A stretch of DNA of 64,000 nt from Sipunculus nudus (GCA_026874595.1 CM049307.1:54352370-54416369), one strand, 5' to 3'. Numbered from the stretch's first letter, positions 47,831 to 59,887 are shown. The notes: a model not told the origin generated them from the sequence alone. Translations and numbers: made by a program.

Positions 47831-48219
47831 CATATGCTTTGGCAGCTTGCTACTATAATGTTTCTTTGTTTATCAAGTATTGTTTCACAACTCACGTAGC
47901 TGTCGCTCATATAATATAACACCATTCCCTTACACCGAAAAAATGCAAGTAAATGTGGAAAGTTATTTTTTCATAATTTTTCAGTAAAATTATTTGACAG
48001 ATATAAATGTGGTTAGTGTACAAGTGAACCCCTGTCTGAGACACGTTTCGATCCTGTTGAGGCCACAAGAAACCTTAAACCGTTCCCGTTTCGCGTAAGG
48101 ATGGATTGTCACGTATTCAGAATAATTAAAGCCCCGAAATAGTTTACAATTAAATACAAATATATAAAAACTGACAGACTCCTTCAGAAGCAGTGCGACA
48201 AGCTTGAAGGGGCCGCTGG

Positions 48220-48560
48220 TTATGATTAAAATAGTGACCGTAATTAAAATAGTGGTTGCTCGACGCGGTCACTATTGATTTAAATGTCACTAGTGTAATA
48301 ACGTTTCGAAAACAAACGGATACTTTTGTTTGGAATGAATTGTTTTTTTTTCAGGGGGTGGCATTTATTTGGAAGAACCTCCTGAAAAATTTCCGCTGAC
48401 ATCATCAACCTCAATTTTAATAAAAGAAGTATTACAATTATATGTAATGAATACTTCAATGGTGACCATTATTACAATAGTGGTTGGCAAAAAAAGGCCC
48501 TTACCCACCACTTTTGTAATAATTGTTACAATCGTCAACTTTATTACAATAGTGGTAGCA
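48220..48560. repeat. ATTACAATAGTGGT motif-iterating element
   Basis: At least six copies of the motif or its complement in both orientations: TTAAAATAGTGACCG, AATTAAAATAGTGGTTG, GGTCACTATTGATTTAA, ATTATTACAATAGTGGT, ACCACTTTTGTAATAAT and TTTATTACAATAGTGGT. It sits immediately before the second copy of the 300-bp duplication. Non-coding; the 85-codon frame over it reflects the repeat. Confidence 0.7.
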
Positions 48561-48565
48561 GTGTT

Positions 48566-48870
48566 TACCTGCTATGGCGTAAATGTGCCTTCTGCTTTTG
48601 AGGAAAAAGACTCATTGATTTTTTAATGTTTATTACCCTGCCGAGACAGGGCTTCAGAAGTAATTCTTAGATTCATTGTATTGTTCCTTTACACGGAAAT
48701 CTTTAGTTAATGGCGAAACATTTATGCGTGGCTGAAGAGAAACCAGAGTTCACGCTAAACGAAACCACACCGAACACTTGGTAGAATTTTTTTCTTTTTG
48801 GTAGCGTGCTTCTTTTTCCGATTCTTACACTACAAAAGCTGGAAAACGTTTCGTGGTTCAAATAGAAAGC
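48566..48870. repeat. ~300-bp duplicated segment, copy 2
   Basis: Direct-orientation partner of 47531-47830, diverged by scattered substitutions and small indels. Confidence 0.85.
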
Positions 48871-49205
48871 GCCATTTTGTCCCATTCGTTTAAACACGTC
48901 GTGGGGTTTCAAATCTATGCTTTTATGTTTCAGTTTGAAACATGTTTCAGGGATTTAATAATGTAAACATGTTTTGCAACATGTTTCAAGTGAATTACAT
49001 GTTTTAGTATTAACATGTCTTAACCTTGAACACGTGTCTTATTGACATAAATCCTAACATATTTCAAATAAACGGTGACTTGTTTCAGTTTGAAACTGGT
49101 ATAAAGTGTAAAACGCCTTTTTGTTCCATGTTTTAAAACGTGTTTCGTATGTGTAAACACGTTTCAGCTCCCACATATAGTTCAAATATTCACAAACGTG
49201 TTTTA
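48841..49205. repeat. AAACATGTTTCA motif-iterating element
   Basis: Ten or more degenerate palindromes in 365 bp: AAACGTTTCG, GTTTCAGTTTGAAAC (48931 and 49083), AAACATGTTT, AACATGTTTCAAG, ACATGTTTTAG, AACACGTGTC, CATGTTTTAAAACGTG, AAACACGTTTCAG and AAACGTGTTTTA. No protein. Its design matches the elements at 8.0, 26.8, 48.2 and 54.6 kb, but the motif is different. Confidence 0.7.
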
Positions 49206-50520
49206 AAGAATCTTACACCTTTATTATACTGATTATTATACGTCTCTATGATGTTACAATTTCACAACATACCAAATACAACCATTACAGAATGACACAG
49301 TAACCGTGTCTTTGCATATGTGCCTAACGTGAGTATTTCAGACATGGAACTGACACATTAAGAAGAAAATGAATGCAAATTATGTTTGTAAACTAGTAAG
49401 ACCTTTTTTATTTAAAACAACAAAAACTGAAGAACACAGTGCAACTCTTCCCTTAAACCTGAATTTTATATGAAGCTTATTTTGCAACAAAGTTGAATAT
49501 ATTTAAAATAATGAAAGCGGCAGGACGCCAGTGATTAAAATAACTACAATACATGTATATATATATATATGTGTGTGTGTGTAAATAATGTTGTCCAATA
49601 TTAAATTGTAACTCACTAGTGAACATTTATTGTGCATATATCAATAAATATAATTGTTTTTATAACATGTATTTGATTTAATAGCCAGGTTAGAGCCTTG
49701 TACAGCTGACAATACTATGTTCTTTCCCTAAAATATCTCATAAGAAGAAGAAAAATAATGTTTACGTTCCTTCTAACATTGACAGTTAAGCTAGCTTATA
49801 AACGAATTCAATGTATTCTACAAGTGGAGAAATTAAATTACTGACACAAAGACAGGTAGAAAGTATACATTATTTTAAACCTAGTCGTGGTTCTTTCTGA
49901 TGGTATTCATATTTCTAGACTTTTCATTTATTTTAACATGATTTTGTAACTTTAAACTTAACTAAAGGTACACTATTTTATTCACCCATTAACAGTAAGC
50001 ATATTTTTAGTGGACTTATATCAATCTACATAACAATATCTCAGAAGTGTTTTTTTTCTCTGCTGTATGTTTTTCTTGTTGAAAAATAAAAATTTTCATT
50101 TTTAATTGAATAAAAAATTAAAATTTCAGTTTTAAGGTTGATATAGAGAAATGAACTAGTCGATAATAAAAACATAAAAAAAAATAAAAAACACATTTGA
50201 GATATTTTCATGTAGTTTAATATTAGCCTGCTAAAAGTAGCTTAAAAAGGTACTTAAATACCGTACTGATTAAAAATTTAAAAAATAAATGTTTATACAT
50301 GTATATCATCTGAAAATAAAAGAAATTGTCATAAATATGTATGTACGTATATTCGCGTACATGGAAACACACTTAAATGTCCATGCATGTGCTGGGTTTT
50401 GCTGCTTTTTGATAGAACTACATGTATAGAAATTTCTGCAATATTTGTTCAGTACCCAACATGTAGAAAACGTATGCCAGATTTCATATTTTATCATGTA
50501 TAGGCTTTAATGTTATATAT
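49206..50520. other. Intergenic, nothing recognised
   Basis: Strongly AT-rich with a short TA/TG microsatellite at 49555-49583. No open frame over about 65 codons. Confidence 0.6.
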
Positions 50521-50523
50521 TAC

Positions 50524-50624
<101 letters not shown>

Positions 50625-50669
50625 TGAGTTAACGAACAATTGGGAAAAAATGATACAAAAACACGTCAC

Positions 50670-51315
50670 TCTATGCTTGATATGGTATGCATGGATATTT
50701 CCTAAACCTTTGCGTGCGCCCGCTGGTTCCCAGTAAAGGTTATGTATAAAGGTTATGTACATACATTACTTCATATTTCATGTCGAATGTTTGCTGATCC
50801 ATACTGATAACAAACATTCAGCATGAAATATGAAGTATTATGTAGGTTTGTTCCGGTAATTCCTCATATGTAGTATCAATACAAGTGGAAAAAAATACAG
50901 CGAACAGGTTAGGCTCTATTAACTTATGTCATCACATAAGAAAGGGGAAAACGTGCAAAAACGTTATGCCTTCATACTCGGGCTTGTCATAGCTGTTAAT
51001 CCGAGCAAGCGATATTGAAAAATAGACGAATGTATATGTAGACCAGGAACGCACGCGATTCAGATATTTATATTAAGGACAATCCATTTTACACAATACA
51101 AATATAGAACGCGAGACACGGTACCCTCAAATCGAAATAATTTATATAAAAAAGAACAAAGCAACCAACACATTAATAAAATGACTTTACAGGGCCTGCA
51201 TGGTTTTAATCAAATTTGAGGAACGCCACGAGAGCACGCGATACAACTCTTTGCGCTGACAGATTTTCACATTACACGCTGTAACTGACACCTGTCGCTT
51301 GATTCCAGTACACCA
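50670..51315. repeat. Dispersed repeat copy 2 (partner at 12.28-13.20 kb)
   Basis: Shares ATATTTCCTAAAC, CGGGCTTGTCATAGCTGTTA, AGACCAGGAACGCACGCGAT, GAACGCCACGAGAGCACGCG and ATTTTCACATTACACGCTGT with the 12-13 kb region in the same order. Internally, AACAAACATTCAGCATGAAA (50811) is near-inverted to TATTTCATGTCGAATGTTTG (50774), giving a local hairpin. Confidence 0.7.
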
Positions 51316-53425
51316 AGGGCAGGTGAACATTTTATCGACCGGCCAAAGAAACAGCATGCCTAAAGATAATTTGTAAATTAACCAGCAACAAATAAAACAA
51401 AACAAAAATATTTCAAGCCGTACTTACCATATATATAAGTACTAGAATCAAATTATGTTTGTTGCTGTTCTAAGAACAACAGAATATTTTGTAATATCTG
51501 ACTCCGTGAGATCTCAGAAAGTGTAAAGATGTGACAGAAAAAAAATTATTGGGGGGGGGGGGGGGGGGTCCAATCCTAGGAATGATATCAGATTTAACAT
51601 GAAAAAGCGCAAATTTGGGATCAGATCCCATGAAGTCAATCGCTACCTGATATGCCTTTTGCTTTGGACAAAGGGTTTTTATTTTGTTTGTCTTTAACAC
51701 TTCATCCGTATACTTCATGCAAGCCCATGACTTGACTTTATAGAATCAAGAATAAAAACCAATACTCGTAGGCAGATCCATGGTGTCTTGTATACTTAAT
51801 ACATCACCTGAATTCACTATAATAAGTTCTGTTAAACTTTATATGACGACAAGTAATTTAGTTTCTCTCTCAGTGGCCCCTTAAGATTGTAGGTTTCTCT
51901 AATTTTTTTTTTCGAAAACCATTGTGTTATGTATTCCCACTTTCCGTAACCGAGTTTGGGTTTTGGATTGTGTTTTTGGGGATCACGTGACCGGACGCAG
52001 AGTTAGGCGGATCGGCCATGTTGATGTATGACTAGGAACCTGGATTAAAGTTTTGTTCCGTTTATGCCGTTTTGTTCGGTCTGGTTCTTCTCTGGGATAT
52101 AACACATTGCACCTATATATAGGTCTGCACACCCTGACCCCTTCAAAATGGAAGAGCCCATGCTTTTGGATGTACATATAAATATCTACATATTTAAATT
52201 AATAACCCCTTTGTCCAGATATAATAAAACAAATATTTTATCTTTATGCTGTTCTACGTTATTGCATGGGGGTATTCTTTTGAACAACCCATACCCCATT
52301 GGTAAAACACTGTGAAAATCCCCTGTCAATGACAATGACATTTTATCTTAGCAAATACGGTCTATTTTGTTGCTTTGTTTTTCTAATTCTACTCTTTGCA
52401 AATGAGCCCTTTAAAAAAATGTGATTAATTTAAATGAATATACGATGATTGTAGGTGTTGAAAGGAATGCATCTGAGAAGAATATTCGATTCAATAATCG
52501 TCATTATTGGATCAAACTTGCAATCCGGTTTTCTTTCAATAATTTTTGGCTTCAGAAAGGATAATAATATGCTTTTATAAAGGCCTAAGAGAAAGTAAGT
52601 CGCAGGTTTTGATCTGGTGGTAAAGAAATCCCCCAATGGTTCATATTGGAGGAGAGTACTGAATAGAGGAAATTGGAAGGAAGGTTAAAACACTTAGACT
52701 ACAAAAAAAAAAATTAAAATTTAAAAAATTCTGTTAAATAAATAGTTAATTACATTTTATTAAACTATTGAGCCTCCTGAGACAATTTTCAGTTCAGTGT
52801 AAAGAACTAGCTATTTATTACCTAATACAAATAGCAAATGTCCATGTAAGGCTGCCTCAAAGTATATTAAGTTGCTTAAATATATTTTTTTTTATCAAAT
52901 GTACTAGCGAGCTATATGTGCTATATTCCGTACATCGAATATGCCCTGGGTTTAACAAACGGCATTAATTAAGGTCACAATTAAAGGAAATACGGACAAC
53001 GGAATACATGGCCTTGTTAATATATTTGCTTGTGAAAATTTGATGCTTCTATTGTAAGAGATTTTGAGTAAAATGAGGGTAAAAGGGTTGTCCCACACTT
53101 ATGCCCCCGGTTTAGCAAATTGTGAATCCGCCACGAATACTGTCGAGCTTGCATGCATCTTTTTTTCAATTGCAATTATATAAATTGAACCGTTACTTAC
53201 CCTCATCTCATGTATAGATAAAAACAATTTTAGTAATAGTCAGCTTTTAGAAAAGTGATAGTTTACGGTAGGTTTTCGTGCATATTAGTTATGATGCACA
53301 TGGATATCCGTAATCGTACGAATGAGACACAATCATAAATATGTTCTGGTTTATGCCGCTAATAGTAGAATACTCTAAGCTGGGACAAGATGTATAATAT
53401 ACAATACAGCGGATTCTAAACATGT
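51316..53425. other. Intergenic, no gene seen
   Basis: It includes a G run of about 19 (51551-51569). Open frames are under 85 codons without family resemblance. Confidence 0.5.
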
Positions 53426-53430
53426 TAGTG

Positions 53431-53487
53431 GGGGGGGGGGGGGGGGGGTAGGGGGGTGGGGGGGGGTGGGGGGTGGGGGGGGGGGTG
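53431..53487 (+). repeat. Long interrupted G tract
   Basis: About 57 bases of G runs broken only by single T or A residues. Four or more G runs of over six bases make this a strong intramolecular G-quadruplex candidate on the + strand. Confidence 0.9.
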
Positions 53488-54145
53488 AATAGAATCCTTA
53501 TCATTTCCATAAATGGGCATACAGCAGATCATACAAATTATATCTGGTATGTGAAAACACAAAAAAAGTCTGCGTAAAAAGAAATTTCATTGGTTTGCTG
53601 AATTTTAGCATGTATTTAACCTCTTTATTTATGAGACAATTTATAGTTACCGCGATTTCTTATAGTATTAGTTTTTTTGCAAAAAAAAAATTAACCTTTG
53701 TTGCCATGGAAACCTGTATACAGAAAGCTACCTCCCCACACTACTTCAGTCATTGTTCTTAATAAGGAAAAAATCTTGGTTTCTGAGGATTTTTTACACA
53801 ATTATTGCTGGAGGGTGATTTTTATTCCTTTTTAAAACTGTTTTTAATACACACATATTATATACCTTTTCAAAAATGAAATACTTTGACTTAAAGACTG
53901 AGGGCATTTTTATGACAGCATAATTTGGACCAGTTGTTTACATCCCAAATTTGCATATATACAATTCTTTACCTAAATTATCTCAGTTTCTGCCTAAATT
54001 ACGTTTTAACACCTCTGTTTTTATTTAAAATAATTTTTTTAGTATCTACAAAGTAAAATGATTTTTTAATACATGTTTAGTGTCTCGCTGAGCCCATTGA
54101 CCCCAGTTCCCAGTAGATGGCGTGATGTACTTGAATTTTTTTTCT

Positions 54146-54160
54146 CGCCAGAGGGCGGGA
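54146..54160 (+). promoter_or_regulatory. Weak CTCF-like site
   Basis: CGCCAGAGGGCGGGA agrees with the CTCF core in the CCAGAGGGCG portion. Isolated match, low weight. Confidence 0.2.
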
Positions 54161-55029
54161 GCCATCAAGATAAACAATACTCTATTATCGCCCAAGAGGC
54201 TGCGCCAGGGACTGGTGAACTGTTTCCGCCGTCCACGTGTCATCTGGGAAGAACTGACTGTTTAAAGGGTATAATTATCGAGTACTACACCTGTATTATT
54301 TTTATCATGCATTTAATTATAAGATAAATGAGGTTTTCGTGCAGTAAACTCGGAGCTGTTGTTCGCTTCACTGCCTTTTCAGTGAACTGAAAGAGCAATT
54401 TTAATAGGGGCTAGGGGACTCCTACTACTACAATACGCAGTATCCACTTCTATACATCAGTAGGGGACCTCAGGCCAAGGCTTAGCCTAAGGGGGCTTCT
54501 AAGGCTCTATTCTTGTTTTTAACATAATAGATCAAATTGTTCCACTAACTTTGGTTCTAGGGGACATAAAAAAAATCAAAAGCATTAAATACTTTATGCA
54601 AGGAGCTTTTTGTACAGGGTCAGTCTTTTTACCGAGCGCTACCGAGCGCGGTAGGACTTTTTACTGAGCACTACCCTGGATTCACACCAGGCATTGCTCT
54701 GACCCACGTGGGGCTACCGAGCGCTCGGTCTCTCTACCGAGCGCTGCCCTTGGTTCACCCCAGACAATGCTATAACCCACGTGGGGCTACCGAGCGCTAG
54801 GGACTTTTTACCGAGCGCTACCCTGCTCTTACATGGGTATAGTGTTCTTACATACTTAATTCAAACGTCTTGGTACAACCGAGCGCTAAGGACTTTTAAC
54901 CTAGCGCTGCCATCGCGCACATGACAAATGCATTCACACATAAAAATCATGTTCAATTATTTACATTGTATTTGTTTAATTTTATAGACCATGAATAAAT
55001 ATAGGCTTATTTATGTTATCTTTCACAAT

Positions 55030-55354
55030 CATTCTCTCTCTCTCTCTCTATTTTTTTTTTTTTTTTTTTTTACTTTCTCTCTCTTTCTTTCCCTCTCCCT
55101 TTTTCTTTATCTCTCTCTTTATCTCTCTTTTCTTTCTTTCTATCTCTCCTATAAAGCCTATATCGAATTTCGAATAAATATTATATAAAGTATAGGTCTT
55201 TGTTACTTTTTTTCTCTGATTCAGGTTCTTTCTCTGTCTCTCTTTCTCTCTCTTTCTTTCTTTTTTTCTCTCTCTCCTTTATATATCGGATAAATATTTT
55301 ATATAGTATAGCTCACTTTATCTTTTCTCTGTCTCTTTCGCTCTCTCTCACTTC

Positions 55355-55416
<62 letters not shown>
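55030..55416. repeat. CT-rich and TA microsatellites inside the foldback element
   Basis: Three CT/T-rich blocks (55030-55150, 55228-55280, 55320-55368), separated by related spacers containing CGAATAAATATTATATA or CGGATAAATATTTTATA, then a (TA)n tract to 55416. The spacer similarity suggests tandem duplication of a CT-plus-spacer unit. Confidence 0.85.
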
Positions 55417-55418
<2 letters not shown>

Positions 55419-55435
55419 AGTTAAAGCCATGTTTT

Positions 55436-55530
55436 AGTCTGTAGTTGAATTACCACCTGACGAAGAAGCCTGTGTGCTTCGAAAGCTCGTATGTTAATAA
55501 ACTAGTAAGTCTAGTTAGTCTATCTAAAAA
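55436..55530. repeat. Short repeat containing a GACGAAGAAGCC...CGAAAGCTCG hairpin
   Basis: CCTGACGAAGAAGCCTGTG followed by TGCTTCGAAAGCTCGT contains the inverted pair GAAGC/GCTTC. Such 'GACGAAG...CGAAA' words resemble untranslated ends of some retroelements, but the family is not identified. Its position inside the foldback element suggests a nested fragment. Confidence 0.35.
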
Positions 55531-55674
55531 AGTCACTGTTTATCTTTACCTTCGCTAAATATATATATATATATTTATATATATATAACTTTGCATGATG
55601 AAAAACAACACGTTATACCGCTCTGGCCTAGTCTGTAGGCCATAGAGCACTTTTCATCGAAGGGTAACACTACC

Positions 55675-55677
<3 letters not shown>

Positions 55678-55765
<88 letters not shown>
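55678..55765. repeat. (TA)n microsatellite, ~88 bp
   Basis: Pure TA followed by degenerate TATATTTA repeats to about 55,870. Confidence 0.97.
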
Positions 55766-56429
55766 TATATATATATTTATATATATTCTGATATATGTAA
55801 ATATATAGCATAATATTAAATAATATATATATATACTGATATATGAATATATGTATTCATATATATATCTCCAACTTATATGTATGTATATCATAACATT
55901 AAATAACTTCATATATACATAAATATAATCTTTTTAATTTTACATGGATTGTACAAAAAGTTATTATAACTAATCGCGGCACTCTCCATGGCTCCGATGA
56001 TTTAAAGCAATTTATGCAAAAGGTGTTGCACGGTTTGGTGAGAAATCATCCGACATCATCCAAGTTATATGCATCGTTAGTTATTTTGTTTGCTGGACTA
56101 ACTGAGAATTGTGCTTTATTCTAAATAACATGAATATGATGTTTTGTGCTGAATAGGCCTACGGTTAGAAAACTAGTTGTCATGTGCGCGATGGTGGCGC
56201 TCGGTAAAAAGCCCCTAGCGCTCGGGAGTTCCAAGTATGTAAGAACACTGCCCGTAGTTAGAGCAGGGTATGCGATCGGTAAAAAGACCGAGCCCTCGGT
56301 AGCCCCACGCGGGTCAGAGCAATGCCTGGTGTGAATCCAGGGTAGCGCTCGGTAAAAAGTCCTACCGAGCGCTAGCGCTCGGTACGCTCGGTAGCGCTCG
56401 GTAAAAAGACCGACCGATTTGTACATAGT

Positions 56430-56660
56430 AAAATTTCTGAGCAAGTATAGAATCCGGTCTACATGGACAAGGTTATGGGTGTATACGGACGGACAGAATG
56501 ATGTTTAGGATTCATGTAATGGAGAAGTAAGAGGCATGTCGATGTCATATCATAAGGCATGTCATGGCTTATGTTGATTACTTCTAATATGAGACAGTCC
56601 AGTCAGTTTAGACCCATATTGGAAATGAAGGCCGGATTCTATACTTGGGCCAAAATTTTA
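56430..56660. mobile_element. ~230-bp MITE, CAAGTATAGAATCCGG termini
   Basis: GCAAGTATAGAATCCGGTC at 56441 pairs with GGCCGGATTCTATACTTGG near 56630-56648. The flanking AAAATTT words extend the inverted repeat. It abuts the right tip of the foldback element, so one inserted next to the other. Non-coding. Confidence 0.8.
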
Positions 56661-57208
56661 ATTTTTATTTGTTTGAATTTTTGTTGAAATACAGTTTTAA
56701 AATATAGGTGTAACACCAGTATTAAGATCAAATATGAATGCCTGGCTTCTAAAACTGATAATTATTTAAAAAGGTTCTCTTTTATCCTAATAGATAGATA
56801 TATTGCCAGCACTTGCCTTATTTTTCTCTAGCCTTGCCCTGTTTAGACCGTTATTGAACCATAATGTTACACCATATTGTAAAATCGTTCCATTTTTTTT
56901 TTGTAAATTGAAATTGACTTTACTATAATAATAGGAAAGTGCATTTCAATTTATAAAAAAATAATCATAGAAAAGTGTAATTTGACTACTATGAAATTTA
57001 ATTAGCATATCTTTTTTTAATATTTGTTATTAAATGAGTGATGTTACAAAACTGAACAAACACTTGCATAGGTGCAAGGCTCGTCTAAATTTGCACATAA
57101 GTTAAGCTTAACCTTTGCTATAAAACTTACAATCAAGTCATTCAGCTTGGTTTAATTAGGCTGAGAATTACACAATGGGGAAACTTGGCTACTTATCCCC
57201 CTCCCCCC

Positions 57209-57425
57209 ACAGGTGACTTAATCCCTGTAAACATTATAACCCATGCTTGGCTGGACCAACTTTAGGATAAAGTATTCTGATCTTATTCTACACCTATGGG
57301 CATGAATACACCCCCCCCCCCCACCCTCAGAAAAAGGGGGTGTATTTACACCCACAGGTCTTGAATGGGGTCAGAATACATAATTGTCTTAATGCATGCC
57401 CAGCCAATTTATCCATTTTTAGGGA
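57209..57425. repeat. 217-bp hairpin element
   Basis: The left half (AATCCCTGTAAA, CTTGGCTGG, TATTCTGATC, CTATGGGCATGAATACACCC then C12) is complementary in order to the right half (GGGGGTGTATTTACACCCAC, GGTCAGAATACAT, GCCCAGCCAA, TAGGGATT). The two halves meet at the C run and a short loop. A foldback MITE or a long cruciform-forming inverted repeat. Confidence 0.75.
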
Positions 57426-58150
57426 TTCAGGTGCCTGTGATCTGTCTTGAATATCAAGATATGGATTCTCATTGTGATCCTCCTGGTGCAAAAACAAACA
57501 AATTTACAAATGTTAAATATTATTAACTGAAATTACTGTGTGTTTTGCAACTTTCCAATGCTAACCATGGGCTATTCTCACAGATATGAGATCATAACAA
57601 GACAGCTATACATGAAACAAATTATATAGTTGAAAGGAGCAGAGATATATAAAATAAAGATATATTAACTTCTATATATGTATATTTATATGCTTATCAA
57701 TTTGGCTAAGATCTTGGATAGCTTTGTCTTGTACAGGAGATTGTATTGTATGGGGAACAGTAGTGTGAGCATTATTAGTCAAAAACTATTGGACAGAACT
57801 CTTTGACATGCACATGAATAGAAATGGGTGTAGGATGAAGTTTAATTAAATTGTACCTGTTGTGATGTAAATACAAGGTGAAATGTAGCAAGATGTATGG
57901 TGTTAAGCGGTCAGTTGAAGGATTTGTAAGCTGTCGTTCAGATGGAACAAATATATGAGCTCCTATGAGTATTTCCCCATTTTGTGTTTTGAGGCACAGA
58001 CAGGGATCAAACATTCAGCACTGAAGTCCTGTGTCTGAAACATTATGAACCACAAGGTTATTTCCTCCCCCAGTAACACAGTGTTTAATCAAAATTAGAG
58101 AAACTATTACAGAAGGCTGATTTGTTTTAATATAAATTTACATGAATGAC

Positions 58151-58157
58151 TTTCAGG
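58151..58157 (+). promoter_or_regulatory. Possible splice acceptor before the PIGX start
   Basis: TGACTTTCAG/GTTTGTTAAC, 19 bases before the ATG, looks like an acceptor, which would put an intron in the 5'UTR or between an upstream leader and this exon. No promoter was identified. Confidence 0.4.
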
Positions 58158-58175
58158 TTTGTTAACATCATAAAC

Positions 58176-58297
58176 ATGACTGCCATGGACGGACCGGTAC
58201 TTGCACCTGTTTTAGTATGGCTGGTATCCATGCTGTATGCTGCATCTGCCAAACATCTGCAGTTTGAGTGGTTTGCGACAGGGAATGGCTTTCACAG
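58176..58297 (+). CDS. PIGX exon 1: signal peptide and start of lumenal domain
   Basis: ATG at 58176 opens a leader with a hydrophobic core (VLAPVLVWLVSMLYAASA, about residues 8-25), a cleavable ER signal peptide, then KHLQFEWFATGNGFHR. The 'GFHR' end matches the conserved start of the PIG-X lumenal domain (GFHRDL in vertebrates, from family knowledge). The exon ends AG/GTGAGA at 58297 in phase 2; the G from exon 2 completes the Arg codon. PIG-X partners PIG-M as the stabilising subunit of GPI mannosyltransferase I in the ER, which adds the first mannose to GPI precursors. The vertebrate gene is reported to use a non-AUG start, whereas this one has a usable ATG. Confidence 0.75.
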
Positions 58298-58409
58298 GTG
58301 AGAAATGTATTGCAAGATTTATTACAAGTCATCTCCTGTTTAATTTTTTTTTAACACAAAAAATTGGTTTATTACAGTTTACCTCAAATTTGTTATTATT
58401 ATCCACAGT

Positions 58410-59196
58410 AGCACCCAGGGTATGATCCAGGGTGCATTTTTGCGGGAATCCCTCAAATAATTGTCTGTGAAATTCCAGCGCCCCAGTGCGTTTCCAAAAA
58501 AAAATTGTATTTTTCTAAAACCTAAACCTAAGCAAATTTCATATACAAACCTGTGTGTGACATGTTGAAAAATCACAGTTGAAAAACTCATATTAAATAA
58601 GATGTAATTCAGGTCCGACTGATATGTTAACATTATAAAGGTTTTATCCTCTCTGAAGATCTCCGGTCCTGATGACCTGATCGTCCATTTTTCGGTTCAA
58701 ATGAAGTTTCATAGCCAATGCAAGGCTCAAAATAAGCGGTATCACGATGCAAAATGGACCCGCTGTGACCCATTTTCCATTTCCTATCAATAGGTCTGCA
58801 AATCAGTTGAAATGCATGTCTTTCCTTTTCACTAGAGCGACATCTGAAACACCCCTCCGTGGCGAAATAGGTCCTTAAACAAAAGTACAAATAAACGCAT
58901 GTGCGTGACAAAAGACGGTAATATTTGGTTAATTTTTATGTCAGCGTGCCTCACTGAGCAATGTACTGCTTGCTGCACAAGTTTCCCTGCAAGCTAATCC
59001 TATTAACACCTGTGACATCTGCATGTTTCTTGCATACATGTACATGTGTTCTGTGTAGTATTAAAATATTTGAAGAACAATTTGTTTTGACAAAAAGAAG
59101 CTCCCCCACTTTGAAACCTGCCCCCTCCCCCTCATTTAGCAACTAGGTGAAGGATTTCCCCCATTTGGCAAGAGGCTGGATCATACCCTGGGCACC
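58410..59196. mobile_element. 787-bp inverted-repeat element in PIGX intron 1
   Basis: GCACCCAGGGTATGATCC at 58411-58428 is the inverted partner of GGATCATACCCTGGGCACC at 59178-59196, about 17-18 matching bases. The interior is non-coding with no transposase. It sits wholly within intron 1. Confidence 0.75.
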
Positions 59197-59742
59197 TCAA
59201 TTGCTTTTCAGCACTCTGGTGTTTATTTAGTGAATCAAAATTCCTCATAAGGAGCAAAAAGTCCCCAAATTACTCTATTTGGAAAATTCCTTAGTAAATC
59301 TTTACAAGATATATTAACTTCAAAGGTTCCTGAGAAGATTTGTTCTGTTGTGAAGTGCAGTATTTTCCATTCACCATTTTAGTGCAGCAAAAAATGGAAA
59401 GAGAAATAAAATTAAACAAGAATTGTTCCAAGTGTGGCAGTGAGTGAGAAGGAAATTAGATATAAATGTATGTAACAAAGTACATATATATTGTTTGTAA
59501 ACTTATATTTCTGAACATACTGGCAGGTGTGTGGATGTAATATGCTGTCTTTCTTGTAATTTTTTTCCATCCTAGTTAACCCATAATATCAAGTTGCCAC
59601 TTAATATAAGAAACTATAAACTGTGAGAAATATACAAAAAAAGAAATAAGGTATTGTCCTTTTACTAATTTACATGTTCCTACAAGTAATTTGTGTTATA
59701 CAGTTTTACTATATATTTATAACAATATATATACCGTGACAG

Positions 59743-59887
59743 GGAACTACATATGCAGGTCACGGGACCAACTAGTGTACTGAACACCACAGGCCCGTGC
59801 AGCATGTGCATCATGCTGACAGTCCCTCAGGGCATGTACATTGACAAACACCAGGTGGCAGCTCTTGCAGAGTTTGATGGACCAGAG
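59743..59887 (+). CDS. PIGX exon 2
   Basis: Acceptor GTGACAG/G at 59742; donor GAG/GTATGG after 59887. Joined in phase to exon 1 it reads ELHMQVTGPTSVLNTTGP, then CSMCIMLTVPQGMYIDKHQV, then AALAEFDGPE. The segment 'LxxPQGMYIDKHQVAAL' corresponds to the PIG-X signature 'xxPxGLYVDPYELASL', the most conserved part of the family (recalled, not searched). One N-glycosylation sequon (NTT). The exon is 145 bp and ends in phase 0. Frame continuity across both junctions with no stop strongly supports the model. Confidence 0.85.

Larger units (their letters stand above)
54610..56424. mobile_element. 1.8-kb foldback element with arms made of ACCGAGCGCT repeats
   Basis: The left arm (about 54610-54925) and the reverse complement of the right arm (about 56176-56424) align end to end. 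They run from TGTAC at the tips, through CTTTTTACCGAGCGCTACC, GGATTCACACCAGGCATTGC, GTGGGGCTACCGAG and GTTCTTACATACTT, to the inner edge CATCGCGCACATGACAA. ACCGAGCGCT or its complement recurs about ten times across both arms. The left arm carries a ~75-80-bp block twice that the right carries once, accounting for its greater length. The 1.2-kb interior is CT/TA microsatellite plus two short non-coding repeats. No transposase and no clear target duplication. Confidence 0.85.
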
